NCBI RefSeq assembly: GCF_020085105.1
Contig: NC_058046.1
Location: forward strand, 26,044,675-26,108,674
DNA length: 64,000 nucleotides
Source: Siniperca chuatsi
Lineage: Eukaryota; Chordata; Actinopteri; Centrarchiformes; Sinipercidae
Reading direction: 5' to 3'
Shown here: piece by piece, positions 26,301 to 36,299 of the stretch
How the letters are laid out: each line of letters starts with the position of its first letter
How positions within the stretch are numbered: position 1 is the stretch's first letter
Translations under genes and position numbers: made by a program
Notes under the pieces: generated by a model
The model's input: the letters and a program-made list of their open reading frames with translations, nothing else
What the model was told of the DNA's origin: nothing
The model's database searches: none

Positions 26301-26326
26301 GTCACAGGAAGAGCCCAGTGGAATAA
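13617..26326 (+). CDS. tut7: Terminal uridylyltransferase 7, 28 coding exons
   Basis: Cytoplasmic enzyme that adds uridines to RNA 3' ends (mRNA decay, let-7 precursor control). Coding exons: 13617-14013, 14343-14491, 14939-15055, 15220-15397, 15581-15669, 16770-16821, 16958-17027, 17290-17416, 17547-17666, 17781-17915, 18551-18728, 19234-19925, 20559-20709, 21528-21614, 21778-21878, 22212-22269, 22508-22611, 22703-22792, 22901-23014, 23466-23540, 23660-23837, 24167-24214, 24346-24437, 24527-24642, 24762-24961, 25197-25270, 25394-25460, 26268-26326. All phases agree: 1305 aa (human about 1495). Order: C2H2 finger (about 192-216); N-terminal nucleotidyltransferase with GSS (288-290) but DVN instead of DxD (300-302), so inactive; acidic linker (about 620-740); CCHC knuckle C774-C787; catalytic domain with GSS (855-857), D867/D869 and D928; CCHC knuckles C1155-C1168 and C1219-C1232. 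The isca1 neighbour favours TUT7 over TUT4. Exons 26-28 are less certain. Confidence 0.93.
14549..14758. mobile_element. Short hAT-type element with 8-bp target duplication
   Basis: A 210-bp AT-rich element in a tut7 intron. It begins AGAGCTGCAATGAT and ends GTTAGTTGCAGCCCAAA (imperfect inverted ends) and is flanked by a perfect 8-bp direct repeat TTTGCTTT (14541-14548 and 14759-14766). This is a familiar teleost non-autonomous family; a diverged copy lies at about 45547-45862. Confidence 0.75.
15719..15746. repeat. Poly-T tract
   Basis: Uninterrupted T run of about 28 nt in a tut7 intron, followed by a short TG run. Confidence 0.9.
15873..16570. mobile_element. About 700-bp terminal-inverted-repeat element in a tut7 intron
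   Basis: The left end (AAAGGGAGAACGAGTAGGAT) and the right end (ATCCTACTCATTCTGCCTTT) are inverted repeats with few mismatches over about 20 bp. The interior has no transposase frame. It is a non-autonomous DNA-transposon relic; I could not fix a target-site duplication. Confidence 0.6.
18341..18461. repeat. TG microsatellite with CC interruptions
   Basis: Compound (TG)n interrupted by CCTGTG units, about 120 bp, in a tut7 intron. Open frames across it are artefacts of the repeat. Confidence 0.95.
20322..20355. repeat. Poly-T tract
   Basis: T run of more than 30 nt in a tut7 intron. Confidence 0.9.
26200..26222. repeat. Poly-A tract just upstream of the last tut7 exon
   Basis: A run of about 20 A, 45 bp before the acceptor of the last tut7 coding exon. 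Confidence 0.85.
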
Positions 26327-26607
26327 GCAGCAGCTGTGGCTACACAAAATCACAAAGTTCTACTCTTGTCCAGGCAGACAGCAACCCAAAGTCCAGAGAT
26401 CCTTAAATCCGAATGGGACTTCTGGGCCAATGGGAGCCCGTTAAAGCCAAAGCCAGGACGCCTTGACTTGAAGCCAAATAGGGCCTTTTTATGTGTGTGT
26501 GTCCCCCGCCCCTCCAAAGTGCTCCTCCTCAGAGGAGCTTTTTAAAGCTTTTTTTCATTTTAACAAGACAAGCCATTATGCATGCACCTCATGTCTTTGT
26601 TTACCTA

Positions 26608-27096
26608 CACTGCCAGTCAAGTTGTTTTAAATTCATTACATTTCAAGCAATGCCATTACAGATTCAGTGTGAAATCAAAAAATGTGTCTGTTACAAGACT
26701 AACAGTAAATAGCTTAGTGATCACCATAATAAGGTATCTTTTGCAGGCAACATACTATATATTTGTCTTTATACTTGATGTTAACACTCTTCGACACTGC
26801 ATAGGCACAACTGTCCTTACAGTAAGGTAAGACCTAGTGTTTGTATAAACACTAACACGGCTTTAAGACGAATGGACATGGCGATGGCATGTTATGTTGT
26901 CTGCTACTGAAAGTGACTTGAGATGTGTTAAAATCAAGGTCAAAGCCATTTCAAATTAAACCAAAAAGTCACTTATCAGTTAACTTATTCCTTATTTTAT
27001 AATTACAAGGTTTTTAGGATGAATTCACAATTATGTTTGAGATTTTACCCAAAAAAATTACAATGTAGGTTGTCCAAAAACTTTTGAATGGCAGTG
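26608..27096. mobile_element. Tc1-like non-autonomous element in the tut7 3' UTR
   Basis: The left end CACTGCCAGTCAAGTTGTTTT and the right end AAAACTTTTGAATGGCAGTG are imperfect inverted repeats bounded by TA on both sides (26606-26607 and 27097-27098), the signature of Tc1/mariner insertion. About 489 bp, with no transposase. If the tut7 polyA site at about 27970 is used, the element is transcribed in the 3' UTR. Confidence 0.65.
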
Positions 27097-27969
27097 TATT
27101 TTTCATAATGGCCAGGATCTTTTTTTAATAGAATTTCTTTTAAATCCTGTTTAATTTGTCCTCTGCACTGACGTCCCATCAGTCCATCTCTCCTTCAGGC
27201 TTGAAAGCAGCTCTACCTACAGTATGTCTCTGTGTGTTTGTGTCTCTGTGTTAGAGAAACCACCCTGTAGATATCTTTCCAGGATCAGTTTTATTTTTTG
27301 AGACTGCTGATCTACCCCTATTTCATAGATACATACTGCCTTTAAATGTGAACGGTAGGACAGTAAAACTGAACTGAACCGCTAACCCTGGCCCATATCT
27401 GTTTCCACACATTCTAGGAAGGGTCATAACTATATTGCAAGAATATATAGTTGAGAAAGTTGAGCAAAATGTTTCATGCTTGCACTCAGTGGTAAGGTTT
27501 TGGAAAAAAAAAACAATCATCTGGTCCAGCTGATTGCATACACTGCTGCAAACACTGTTGGCTTATTCGTAAATTAGAGGTAATCTCAGTTCAATGGAGA
27601 GATAAATATATTTATTTGCCACAAAGGTTTCATTTTGTTGTAATGGTGCCACAGATTGGTAGCTGCACTGTGAGGGTCCACACCCTTAAATTATGTTGCT
27701 GCTAGTTGTCATAAAGACCTGCTTATCAACTTCATATATGGACTGTCTGGCTTTATTGTTGTCCTAATATGGCTGAATTTTATAAAAACAAATGTAGTGT
27801 TGATGGTATTGTAATCAGATTTCTCATTTTAAAGTAGCTTTGTTTTAATGCCAGCCTTATTGCATATCTTTTTTGTTGGACTCAAATGGGAGGTTTAGTT
27901 TGTTATTAAGGAACCCCGATCCTGCCAGGAAAGGTTGTGCTGCAATCCATTTTGTGTCTCAAAGAATTC

Positions 27970-27975
27970 ATTAAA
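27970..27975 (+). terminator. tut7: Possible tut7 polyA signal
   Basis: ATTAAA about 1.64 kb after the stop codon. I noticed no canonical AATAAA between the stop and this point. The 3' UTR would be about 26327-27995. Confidence 0.35.
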
Positions 27976-27999
27976 CAGAAATCAAACACCAGTGTGGAA

Positions 28000-28800
28000 T
28001 ACTTCTTTGAAAATGTTATTTTTCAAAACAATGTATAGATATCAAACTGCATTTATAAAACACCAAAGTCAGCTGTCTATCTAGGTATACTGGAGTTTCT
28101 CCATGGTACATTACATACTGCAAAACCCATAGGTGTGACCAGAAACTGTTGGCAACTTAAGTGGCATTAGTGATGTGTGAGTCCTATAATAGAAGTGGCA
28201 GCTGAAATTATGGATGGATAGTTAACTATGTTTTCCCAATTTCTCTATGCTTAATACATTTTAGCCAATATAGTAGTTGCTAAACACAACAACGGTACTA
28301 TTAATATAGTATTTTACAAGAAACTGGACTTGCTGTGTGTAATTACACATTTTATTATTTATAATTCTGTTAGTAAAATTCAGGAATATTAAATCAGTCC
28401 ACCCTGCTCGCTAGATGTTGTGTTTTTGTTAAGATCTTTGCAATAAGACTGTGTGCCACACAAAATAGAGCCCAGTAGAGCTGAAAGTTAATTATTGGCC
28501 TTGGAAACCGTGGTTTGGCCAACAAAGCTGATTGATGTTAATGTGGTTGAAAGTACTGGAAAACTAGTAAGTGTACCTTGAGTTCATTTTTGTCCAATAA
28601 TTTTTTTCAAAGTAATAAATTAGACAAGAAGAATGGAACGAAAACAATCCTCCCAAGAACATTCCCAAATCTCACAGGAGCACAAATTACTTACTGAAAA
28701 GTTTAACACTGTACAGTACTTATGTAATATTATTAGTTACATAACAGAAGCTGATGGGCAGCTATGTAGACTTTTATCCGTGAGTCCACTGGCTGTCGCG
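28000..28800. other. tut7-isca1 intergenic
   Basis: AT-rich spacer between tail-to-head genes. No exon seen. The last 100 bp before isca1 are the presumed isca1 promoter. Confidence 0.5.
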
Positions 28801-28911
28801 ACCGTCCGTCATGATATTAGCCTATCATTGACCGGGCTGCTTATTTAGGGCGGGTAGCAATTTTTGTTACACGCTTGCGCAGTTCAATGTTGTGATTTTA
28901 ACTGTAACAAC
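28800..28911 (+). promoter_or_regulatory. isca1: isca1 proximal promoter
   Basis: A GC box (GGGCGGG near 28849) and a GCTTGCGCAG word (about 28873-28882), similar to an NRF1 half-site, lie just upstream of the ATG. There is no TATA box at a suitable distance. This fits a housekeeping mitochondrial gene; factor binding is inferred. Confidence 0.4.
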
Positions 28912-31900
28912 ATGTCGGCGTCCATGGTGCGAGCGACCGTCCGAGCGGTCAGCAAAAGAAAAATATTGCCTACAAGAGCTGCACTGACACTGGTAAGATA
29001 TAAACCCATGTAAAACACGTTTCTGTCCGTTCAGTATATGTTAATTCAGAATGTGTGGCGTTAACACGTTAACAGTGGCCGTTATGTAGAGTTAGCGTTA
29101 CATGATCCAAAGTTAGCTAAGCTAGCTAACGTTACACGCAGTACAACACTGTTTCTATTTTTACGGAGCTTTCCCTTGACATAACAATTTTCACCGTGTT
29201 CATGAGCTTATACTAACAGATTTTCACATTAGGGGGGTTATACAAGTATGAAGTTCGGTCGTAAAATCGTAATTGTCTAGATGTTAACGTATATTACTCT
29301 CAGGCAAGGTTGCTAACGTTAAGGTAAGCTGTTGCTTACTAACGTGTTATCGACTGTTCTGTTAATTAATTCCGTAAACTGCACATTAGCAATTAAACAC
29401 AATGCAGAAAATAGTGTCACGCCGTAACGTTTAAACGTTAAGTGAGTACAATTTTGAAAACAGTAACGTTACGTAACGCTACGGTATGACGTTACTCTAA
29501 TGATTTTGTTTTGCACATCCGTATAGTTGAGGGGCTCACAAGAGACAGTTTTAGAAAGTGGTTGAAATCGATGCAGTAGAGGCCGAAATGTTGGCCTTTT
29601 AGTCCCTAGCAAGCTCCAAAAATATTTGATCCCTCATTTCCCATAATGCAACCAATAACGTAAACATCTTTTTGTTTGTTCCGTAAAAACCACACCTTAA
29701 AACCTCCGATGTCCGGACATTAGACATTATACATCTGTTTTCACAAGGAGAGTTTCAGCCCTTGTGACTAGTAAACTGACTTGTATGTTTGAAATTGGTA
29801 GATTGCCCCTTTATTTTTAAGTATGAAACTAGCTGGTATTGTAATTGAGTTAGTAATATAATGTAACGAGTATTTAAAAATTCTAACTTAAATACACTTT
29901 TAACAACAGTTCATTATCTATGAGAGAATCAAATACCAGACCGGAATCTGTGTGCATGAAAGAAGCTCTAATTTAAAGTAAATAAAAAATCGTTTTCAGC
30001 ATTTAACATACATTGTGTACTGTTTTGACATCAATATCATAAATCCTGATTAAAAAAAAAAAAAAAGTTGAAGGGTGGCATCCCAGTGAGGCAGAGGTCT
30101 TGGATGTATACCATATACAGACAGGTGACAAATGAAAGGAACAATTTGAATAAATGAATGGAGAAACAGTGGAGGGCTTACTGAATGGTTGGGTGAGTAT
30201 GGAAATGATGTGAATCATATGCTATGGCCTTCACAGTTACCAGATCTCAACCCAGCTGAACATCAGTGGGCGATTATGGAGGCTTGAGGTAGCCCAACAC
30301 CTTACTAAAAAAACTTAATGTTGGTTTCTCCTTTAATTTGTCACCCATCTCTATCTGTGACATCTCTTCTTTGATTATAATGAGACATTTGTTGCATGTC
30401 ACCCTCTTCAACCTCTCTCCAAATTCACTGTCACTCTTTACTCTTTAGCTGTCTAATAGAGGCAAACATACCAGAAAATAATCAGTGTGATATGATGTGA
30501 TATTAATATAAATATAATAGACTCTCAATGTAGCAAGCTGTCAGTGTAGAGTCACTGTTAAGGGCGGTAGAAAAATGTTCTGATGTTGAATATCCGCCTA
30601 ATGAACTCAGCTAACAGTGCAGTTGAAAGATAATGTGTGCGTATGGTGGTCTGAGCTGATAAAGGTTGTGTGCTGAAGTAAACGACTTCCCTCAACACTG
30701 AGGCAACTGCTGATTATATTTCTTTACTTGTCAAGGACTAAGGATTATGATAAACATAAATGTTATCAAATGATGCATTAAACATGATATAACTTAGCAT
30801 CTTAGAATAATAGCCTAATTAATAATAAGTTGCAGAATTTGTGTGTGTAGCCATTCAACCCCTTATAAATTAAGAAAAAGAAAAAAGAAATAATTTTAAA
30901 TCCAGTGCAAAATACTTGTATTGCTATTAACTATACACTCTACAAGGACCTACAAATTAAGTTTTGGACTTCTTGATTACATTTGATTGACAGTATAGTT
31001 ACGAAACAACTCCAGGCTGTGACACAGTTGGGGGATTAGCACCATGTGGCTAATGTAGTTCACTTTAGTCTCCCAAATGCCTCCACGTGAGAGCCCAAAC
31101 ACTGGGATCCCTCTTTGCTGCACCTACATCCACTCAATTACAGCAGGAGCTACATGGGTGCAGGTTATTTCATTATACCATAGATACTTGCTAATTTCAG
31201 ACAAGTTGAAGTGTTTTCACAGTGGGGACAATTAATACCAGCCATAGAAACTTAAACCAGCACCATAGTCATATTCTCTGTTGTCATTCTTTGCTCAGTA
31301 TGTTCAGAACAGTCACAGTTTTGTGAAAATACACTGCTTCCATCCGAATGCAATGTAGATTGTAGCTGTGTGTCGTGACCTTTTATCTTCTGTTGTCGTT
31401 TCTTTAGACTCCATCAGCTGTGAGCAAGATCAGGTTATTGTTGCAGAACAAGCCGGAATATGTGAGTAATTGATACGGTGAACATTCACTGAAACATCAT
31501 ATCAACAAGCAGGCAGTGCTTTTCTTTTGTAATGGCAGCAGGGTGCTGTGTTGTTTTGAGTCTTGAGTTTTCAATCATTTGGGTAGTTCTCCTCTGCTTT
31601 GGGCGGTTAAAATGTTAACTTTTATCAATGTTCTAGGACATTTTATCTTTACCCAAAATGTAAGGCAGGGATCCAGACTAACTTTTTACATTGGTGGCAC
31701 TGGTGCGCCCGTCTTTTTCATTTAGGTGCACCAGCACATAATTTAGGTGCACCCAATAATACATTTTAAGCGTTACCTTTTTTTTCATTTCTCAACACAT
31801 TATGTAAATGATTGTAAACAGGAATAAAGGTGCAGATAAATGTTTTCTTAATGGCCTTAAAATTATTTAAAGGTAGCTCTTCTTTGGCTATATAATGAGT

Positions 31901-32821
31901 AGTGTTAAATTTTATTATCATTTCTGACTCCTCACTGTGTCGGTTTGCTGCTGCCTGGCGCTGAAACGCTGCGGGTCATGTCAGAGCCGACTCGCGCATC
32001 ACCACTGCACACCCAGTTGGTGTTTGTTAAAAAATATTTTTACACATTGTTTTTTAATCAGACCTGCTAAATTTCAGGTGCACCAGTGCGACCAATGAAA
32101 ATGTTTAGTCGCACTTGACAGATTTTTGGTTGTACCTGTAAGGGTAGATGTATTTATTTATATATATATTATAATGGCAAGATTGATGAAACTATCAAGT
32201 AGCGAGTGGTAAAAGGTAAGTCACACTGAGTGGTAATGTCCGTCTGGCTCTTTCTAGATCGGTTTGAAGGTCGGAGTGAGAACACGTGGCTGTAATGGAT
32301 TGACTTACACACTGGACTACACCAAGGAGAAAGACAAATCTGATGAGGAAGTGCTGCAGGATGGTAAGCTACTGGTTATGAAGACAGGTGGAACAAAGAT
32401 CAAATATATATGCATTTTTATTTTTTTGAGAATGATTCACAGCATGCATTGCTGTCTACCACAGTAACATTTCTTGATATTACCACTAGGGGGTGCTGGA
32501 CATTTTCAAATTCAACACGTGCTGGCTTTAATAAAAATATGTTTTTGTAGTGTTTTAAGGGTTGTTTGCAACTGTTTGCAACATATAATCAAAGCCACAA
32601 CATTCTGGCCGTGTATTGACGCCAAGGTTAGAACTTGGGAGTAGTGACGGCTCTACTGTGACTCCCTTGCAGGTGTGAGGGTGTTCATAGAGAAGAAGGC
32701 TCAGCTGACCCTTCTGGGAACTGAGATGGACTTTGTGGAGTCAAAGCTGTCCAGTGAATTTGTCTTCAACAATCCCAACATAAAGGGCACATGTGGCTGT
32801 GGAGAAAGCTTCAACATATGA
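28912..32821 (+). CDS. isca1: Iron-sulfur cluster assembly 1, 4 coding exons
   Basis: Mitochondrial A-type carrier that with ISCA2 and IBA57 helps build [4Fe-4S] clusters. Exons: 28912-28992, 31408-31461, 32258-32363, 32673-32821; phases agree and the product is 129 aa, the same length as human ISCA1. The first ~25 residues are basic, serine/arginine rich and lack acids, as expected of a mitochondrial presequence. The three cluster-binding cysteines are present: C57 in TRGCNGLTY and C121/C123 in GTCGCGESFNI. A second ATG at codon 5 could also start translation; the first was chosen because it reproduces the family length. Intron 1 (2.4 kb) holds an AACGTTA-rich block and a transposon relic; intron 2 holds another. 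It follows tut7 in the same orientation, as in other vertebrates. Confidence 0.96.
29040..29480 (+). repeat. AACGTTA-rich block in isca1 intron 1
   Basis: Several AACGTTA palindromes and GTTAGC/GCTAGC words right after the first exon, matching the block in tut7 intron 1 (12905-13260). Confidence 0.45.
30122..30347. mobile_element. DNA-transposon relic in isca1 intron 1
   Basis: The left end GGTGACAAATGAAAGGA and the right end TCCTTTAATTTGTCACC are inverted repeats. The interior includes CCAGATCTCAACCCAGCTGA, a phrase I associate with the transposase region of a common fish mariner/Tc1-type element. It is a deleted copy. A further fragment with the same phrase lies at about 51375-51445 in psat1. 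Confidence 0.55.
31676..32110. mobile_element. Inverted-repeat element in isca1 intron 2
   Basis: The left end (GACTAACTTTTTACATTGG then TGGCACTGGTGC) and the right end (GCACCAGTGCGACCAATGAA then AATGTTTAGTC) pair as inverted repeats over about 35 bp with several mismatches. About 435 bp, no transposase frame. The superfamily is uncertain, probably hAT-like. Confidence 0.55.
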
Positions 32822-33698
32822 GCATCATGGAGCCTCCATCCTCCCGCACCCTCCCTGCTCCAAACCCTGTCCCACCCGTAAAGACTGAATGTTGACAAGG
32901 AAGTCGGACATGAGGAAATCTCTAAGATGTGGACGTGCCTGCGTTCCTACCACTGCTCTTCCTGCTGACCACTCATATACGCACACTCGTGAAACTCAAG
33001 TATGCATGTTCATGCTTAGAGGATGGTTTTAATACAATCAGTGTAGTCAAAACTATCTCAACATATTGATTTTAGATTCAGGTACCTCTTTTTTTAAATT
33101 CTGGGCTCTGCATAAAAAAAACCTTTAGAAGGACCTCATAAGCAAGGTGTTTTTAATTCAGTGACTGGCTGCTGTCTTACATATATGCACATTATTTTCA
33201 GAAATTACGTCATGTATGTCAATGTACAACATGACCATGAACATGCTCACTGAAGTAGAAAGTTGACCAGGTTTAAGTTGGTAAAGCTAAGAGGATGAAG
33301 CGTGATACTATTAAGAGTATTCTGTTTTCAAGTTTGAAGCTATCCACCAAAATCCATAGACGTTAAGGTCAACATCAGCTGTTTGATAAACACACTGAAA
33401 GACAGTGTATTATAATCCAGTGTCATGTACCAGCAGTATGCAAAAGAGGAATTTGAGTGTCTTGAAACTGCTTTATTAGTTTGTAAAGTGTATATTTATC
33501 TCTGTGTGTAAATATAAAGAATGTAAATCTCCCTTGAACCACACAAACGCACAAAAAACCCACACCAAACATGTATCCCTCACATAAGAGTACATGAGGT
33601 TTGTTGGATTACTTTGCTTGAACAAAGGCAGGACTTTGTATAGACTGTGTGCTCTTAAGATTTGTAACCTGTGCAATATGTCTGTGTACATATGAAAT

Positions 33699-33704
33699 AA
33701 TAAA
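33699..33704 (+). terminator. isca1: isca1 polyA signal
   Basis: AATAAA about 880 nt after the stop, followed by a TG-rich stretch (TTGTGTGGCC), which gives a 3' end near 33720. Confidence 0.55.
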
Positions 33705-34088
33705 TAGCTAAATCCAGTAATATGAAATTGTGTGGCCACTGTTTTATGTGTCAGCAGTTTGACTGTAGGTCAAACCAGGAAGATTGTTGCATCATAACTG
33801 AAATGATGAACTTACACCAGTTGTCATGGAGATGGCACAGTTGTGAGTAGAATCTTCATCTCGGTTGTCATGGTGATCACTCACTTGTCAGAAACAGATG
33901 AATTCTGTGTCACGGTTACATCTTAAGTCTAAAGTTTCCGCAGTGAGCTGTCATCACGTCTTTCAGGCAGAAGGAGAAGGAGGTACAGCCATATTGAAAG
34001 ATTTATTTTAATAATCTGTATTTAAGGGTTTTAACATTACTGAAGTAACAAGTGGTTACTTGGCTTTTTTTTAAGGTCCTTTGGGGTC

Positions 34089-36280
34089 ATGGACAATCAA
34101 AACAAGGATGGAGTTTCTGACAGCAGAGAGTCTTATGGACTTAAGGTAGTGAAAAATTATAGAGTATTCATTGTTAGATTTACTAATAGCCTTTTCAGCA
34201 CAAAAGGCCTGTCACATTTTCACTCTAAAAGAGCTTGTTGTTTTTCAATGCTGTGGTTCTGTAAGGGATGACAAGGGACAAAGGAGGGATGCATAGACAT
34301 TACAGTTTTAGTTTTTCACTTTGTATTTAGAAATCATATAAACTATGACTATTATGGTGAATTATAATGAAAATACACTTTCAAACTGCTTTAGTTGATT
34401 TTTGGGGCCACTGGGGCAGCAGGACAAGCTGTAAATACAACTTTGACATATCGCCCAACAAAGTTGTTAAGGCAAGTGTGTTAGCAAACACTTACCTATT
34501 TACAGCAGCAACTGATGACTGTTAGCATTCATTTGGAGTTAAGAGACTGAGCAACATTCTCCACCTGATGCATGGTAGTCCAATTATCACTTTCCATTTA
34601 GCTCTATTATTGGTCTCCACCAACTCCCGAGGAAAATATCTGACTCTTAAACAGCTAAAAGCTCCACTATGTTAGCTAACTTTGTCTGCCATTTGCCGGG
34701 CAGGTAGTGTATAAGCGGTTATCAAAACTTTTTCGTTGAAAACAGCTGCTTGCAGCATCTGGAAATGACACTGGTGAAACTGTGAGAATGAACCATAACA
34801 GCAACGTTGCGGCTGGAAAACCAAAAAAATTAGCTGAAAGATGCTAAAAAAGCTTTGATGAGCTGAGGGGAACTGCAGAGTCAGGTGATAATTCCCTGTC
34901 GGTTCGTTACTACGAGCAACCCCTTTTTCATTAATTTAATCCATCACTAAAATAGAAATATTGATTAGCGCAGCTTTAAATGTATTGCCGTTGTGAACAT
35001 TAGTTTTAAAGGAGCCGTGTGCTGCAACCATTTGAACACCGCTCGGCTCACCCTCCCCTTCCAAGTGTGTAGGAGAAACTACGGTGGCCGCGAAACTCAC
35101 AAAAAACACGAAAGGCCCAATCTAGAGCCAGCGTTTGCTTTGTCCGTTCTGGGCTACTGTATAAGCATGGCGGTACAACATGGCGACCTCTGTGGAAGGG
35201 GACCTGCTCCCTATGTAGATATAAATGGTTCATTCTAAGGTAATGAAAACGATTCTTATTTTCAGGTGATTATACACTAATTAAGACATACTTATAAATA
35301 TTATATTCCATTTCTACCAATAGCTCCAGTGAGATAGTGTACTCATTAGTGTAGTGTCATTTTCTTCCTGTACTTCCTTTTGATTTTATTCTGACTATTT
35401 GGGCTATGAAGTGCAGTATGTTTAGCCTACAAAGAAAATATGGCCAAATGTTGGCTAAAAAACAACCACAACCACCCACTTAAACTGGATTCATACCATG
35501 TAGGCTACAGTAGTAAAGTCAAATTATTTATATAGCACATTTCATACAATGCAAGCTCAATGTACCTCACACACAACAAATATGAACAAAATGAAATAAG
35601 ACATGAATACATATTAAAAGAATCATCAGGCAGTTTGTTCCAGAGAGTGGGTCCATAATAACTGAATGCATCAGTACATCTAGTATTGGTTGTTGTTACA
35701 AAGTCACTGAAGATATTTCATTCCTGTCAGTTTTCTGTGAACCCCCCCCCCTCTCCTACCTGTCTCTGCTACTTCTCAGATTTCAGAGTTATTAAAGGCT
35801 TTGGCTGAGAGGAACTCACCACCTTGTGACACCCCACGTATTGACCCCCGAAACATCAGCACCACCCTCTCCATCTTTAAGCACACAGGGACAGGCACTT
35901 CTAACACCCATGGGACCTTTAGATCCAGAGCCGTCCTCCCTGAAAACATCAACCAGTTGTCCAAGTGTCAGTTTAAAAGGCGGGATCAGCTGAGTGAAAG
36001 CTTACCCGCCTCAGTACCTGTTCCTGCCCCCATCGCTGCAGTGGCCTCATCTGGGGCGGGACAACCGCAGCCCAGCTTAACATCCTCAAATCCCCCCATC
36101 GTTGCACACCCGGTAGACCAGTCTAAGACGCTGCCCTCTGACTCTGTCTCCTCTATTGCAGAATGGCTTAAAAAGCACGAGATACATCCACACATCCTGG
36201 GTGTGCAGGCTTGGACCAAACAGCAGTCCTGTGAACCACGGTGGACGCTACCTAAACAGTTCCCCCAAACTGGTCAATAA
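34089..36280 (+). CDS. Unrecognised protein gene, at least two coding exons
   Basis: Exon A coding 34089-34145 (19 codons, phase 0 donor AAG|GTAGTG) joins exon B 35780-36280 (acceptor CTTCTCAG), giving about 185 aa with a continuous frame. A likely 5' UTR exon ends at GAG|GTACAG (33982), and exon A follows a TTTTTTTTAAG acceptor (34076). The product is hydrophilic, with an ISELLKALAER helix, then PPCDTPRIDPRN, a serine/proline-rich middle (PVPAPIAAVASSGAGQPQP) and IAEWLKKHEIHPHILG near the end. There is no signal peptide or membrane segment, so it is probably intracellular and mostly disordered. A long open frame with coding-like third positions in an AT-rich region argues against chance. I do not recognise the family. 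The last about 120 nt are also open in a second frame, so the 3' end may be spliced differently. Confidence 0.5.
34310..34979. repeat. Interspersed repeat copy A (shared with 63385-63659)
   Basis: Contains phrases such as ATTTGGAGT, GAGGAAAATATCTG and TCCACTATGTT, which recur in order at 63410-63660, and both copies end in a GCAGCTTTAA phrase. It fills the intron between exons A and B of the unrecognised gene. Confidence 0.6.
34998..35335. repeat. Widespread spiny-rayed-fish interspersed repeat
   Basis: Begins TTTTAAAGGAGC and includes ATGGCGACCTCTGTGGAAGG, CTCCCTATGTAGATATAAAT and TTATTTTCAGGTGATTATAC, phrases I recognise from a very common percomorph intronic repeat. Open frames on both strands here come from the repeat. 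Confidence 0.6.
35515..35600. repeat. Retroposon-tail-like fragment
   Basis: ATTTATATAGCACATTTCAT resembles the 3' tail of common fish SINE/LINE families. A related phrase (TTTATAGAGCACTTTCC) is at 59358-59374. Confidence 0.35.
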
Positions 36281-36299
36281 ACAATTAGTCGCTACATTC

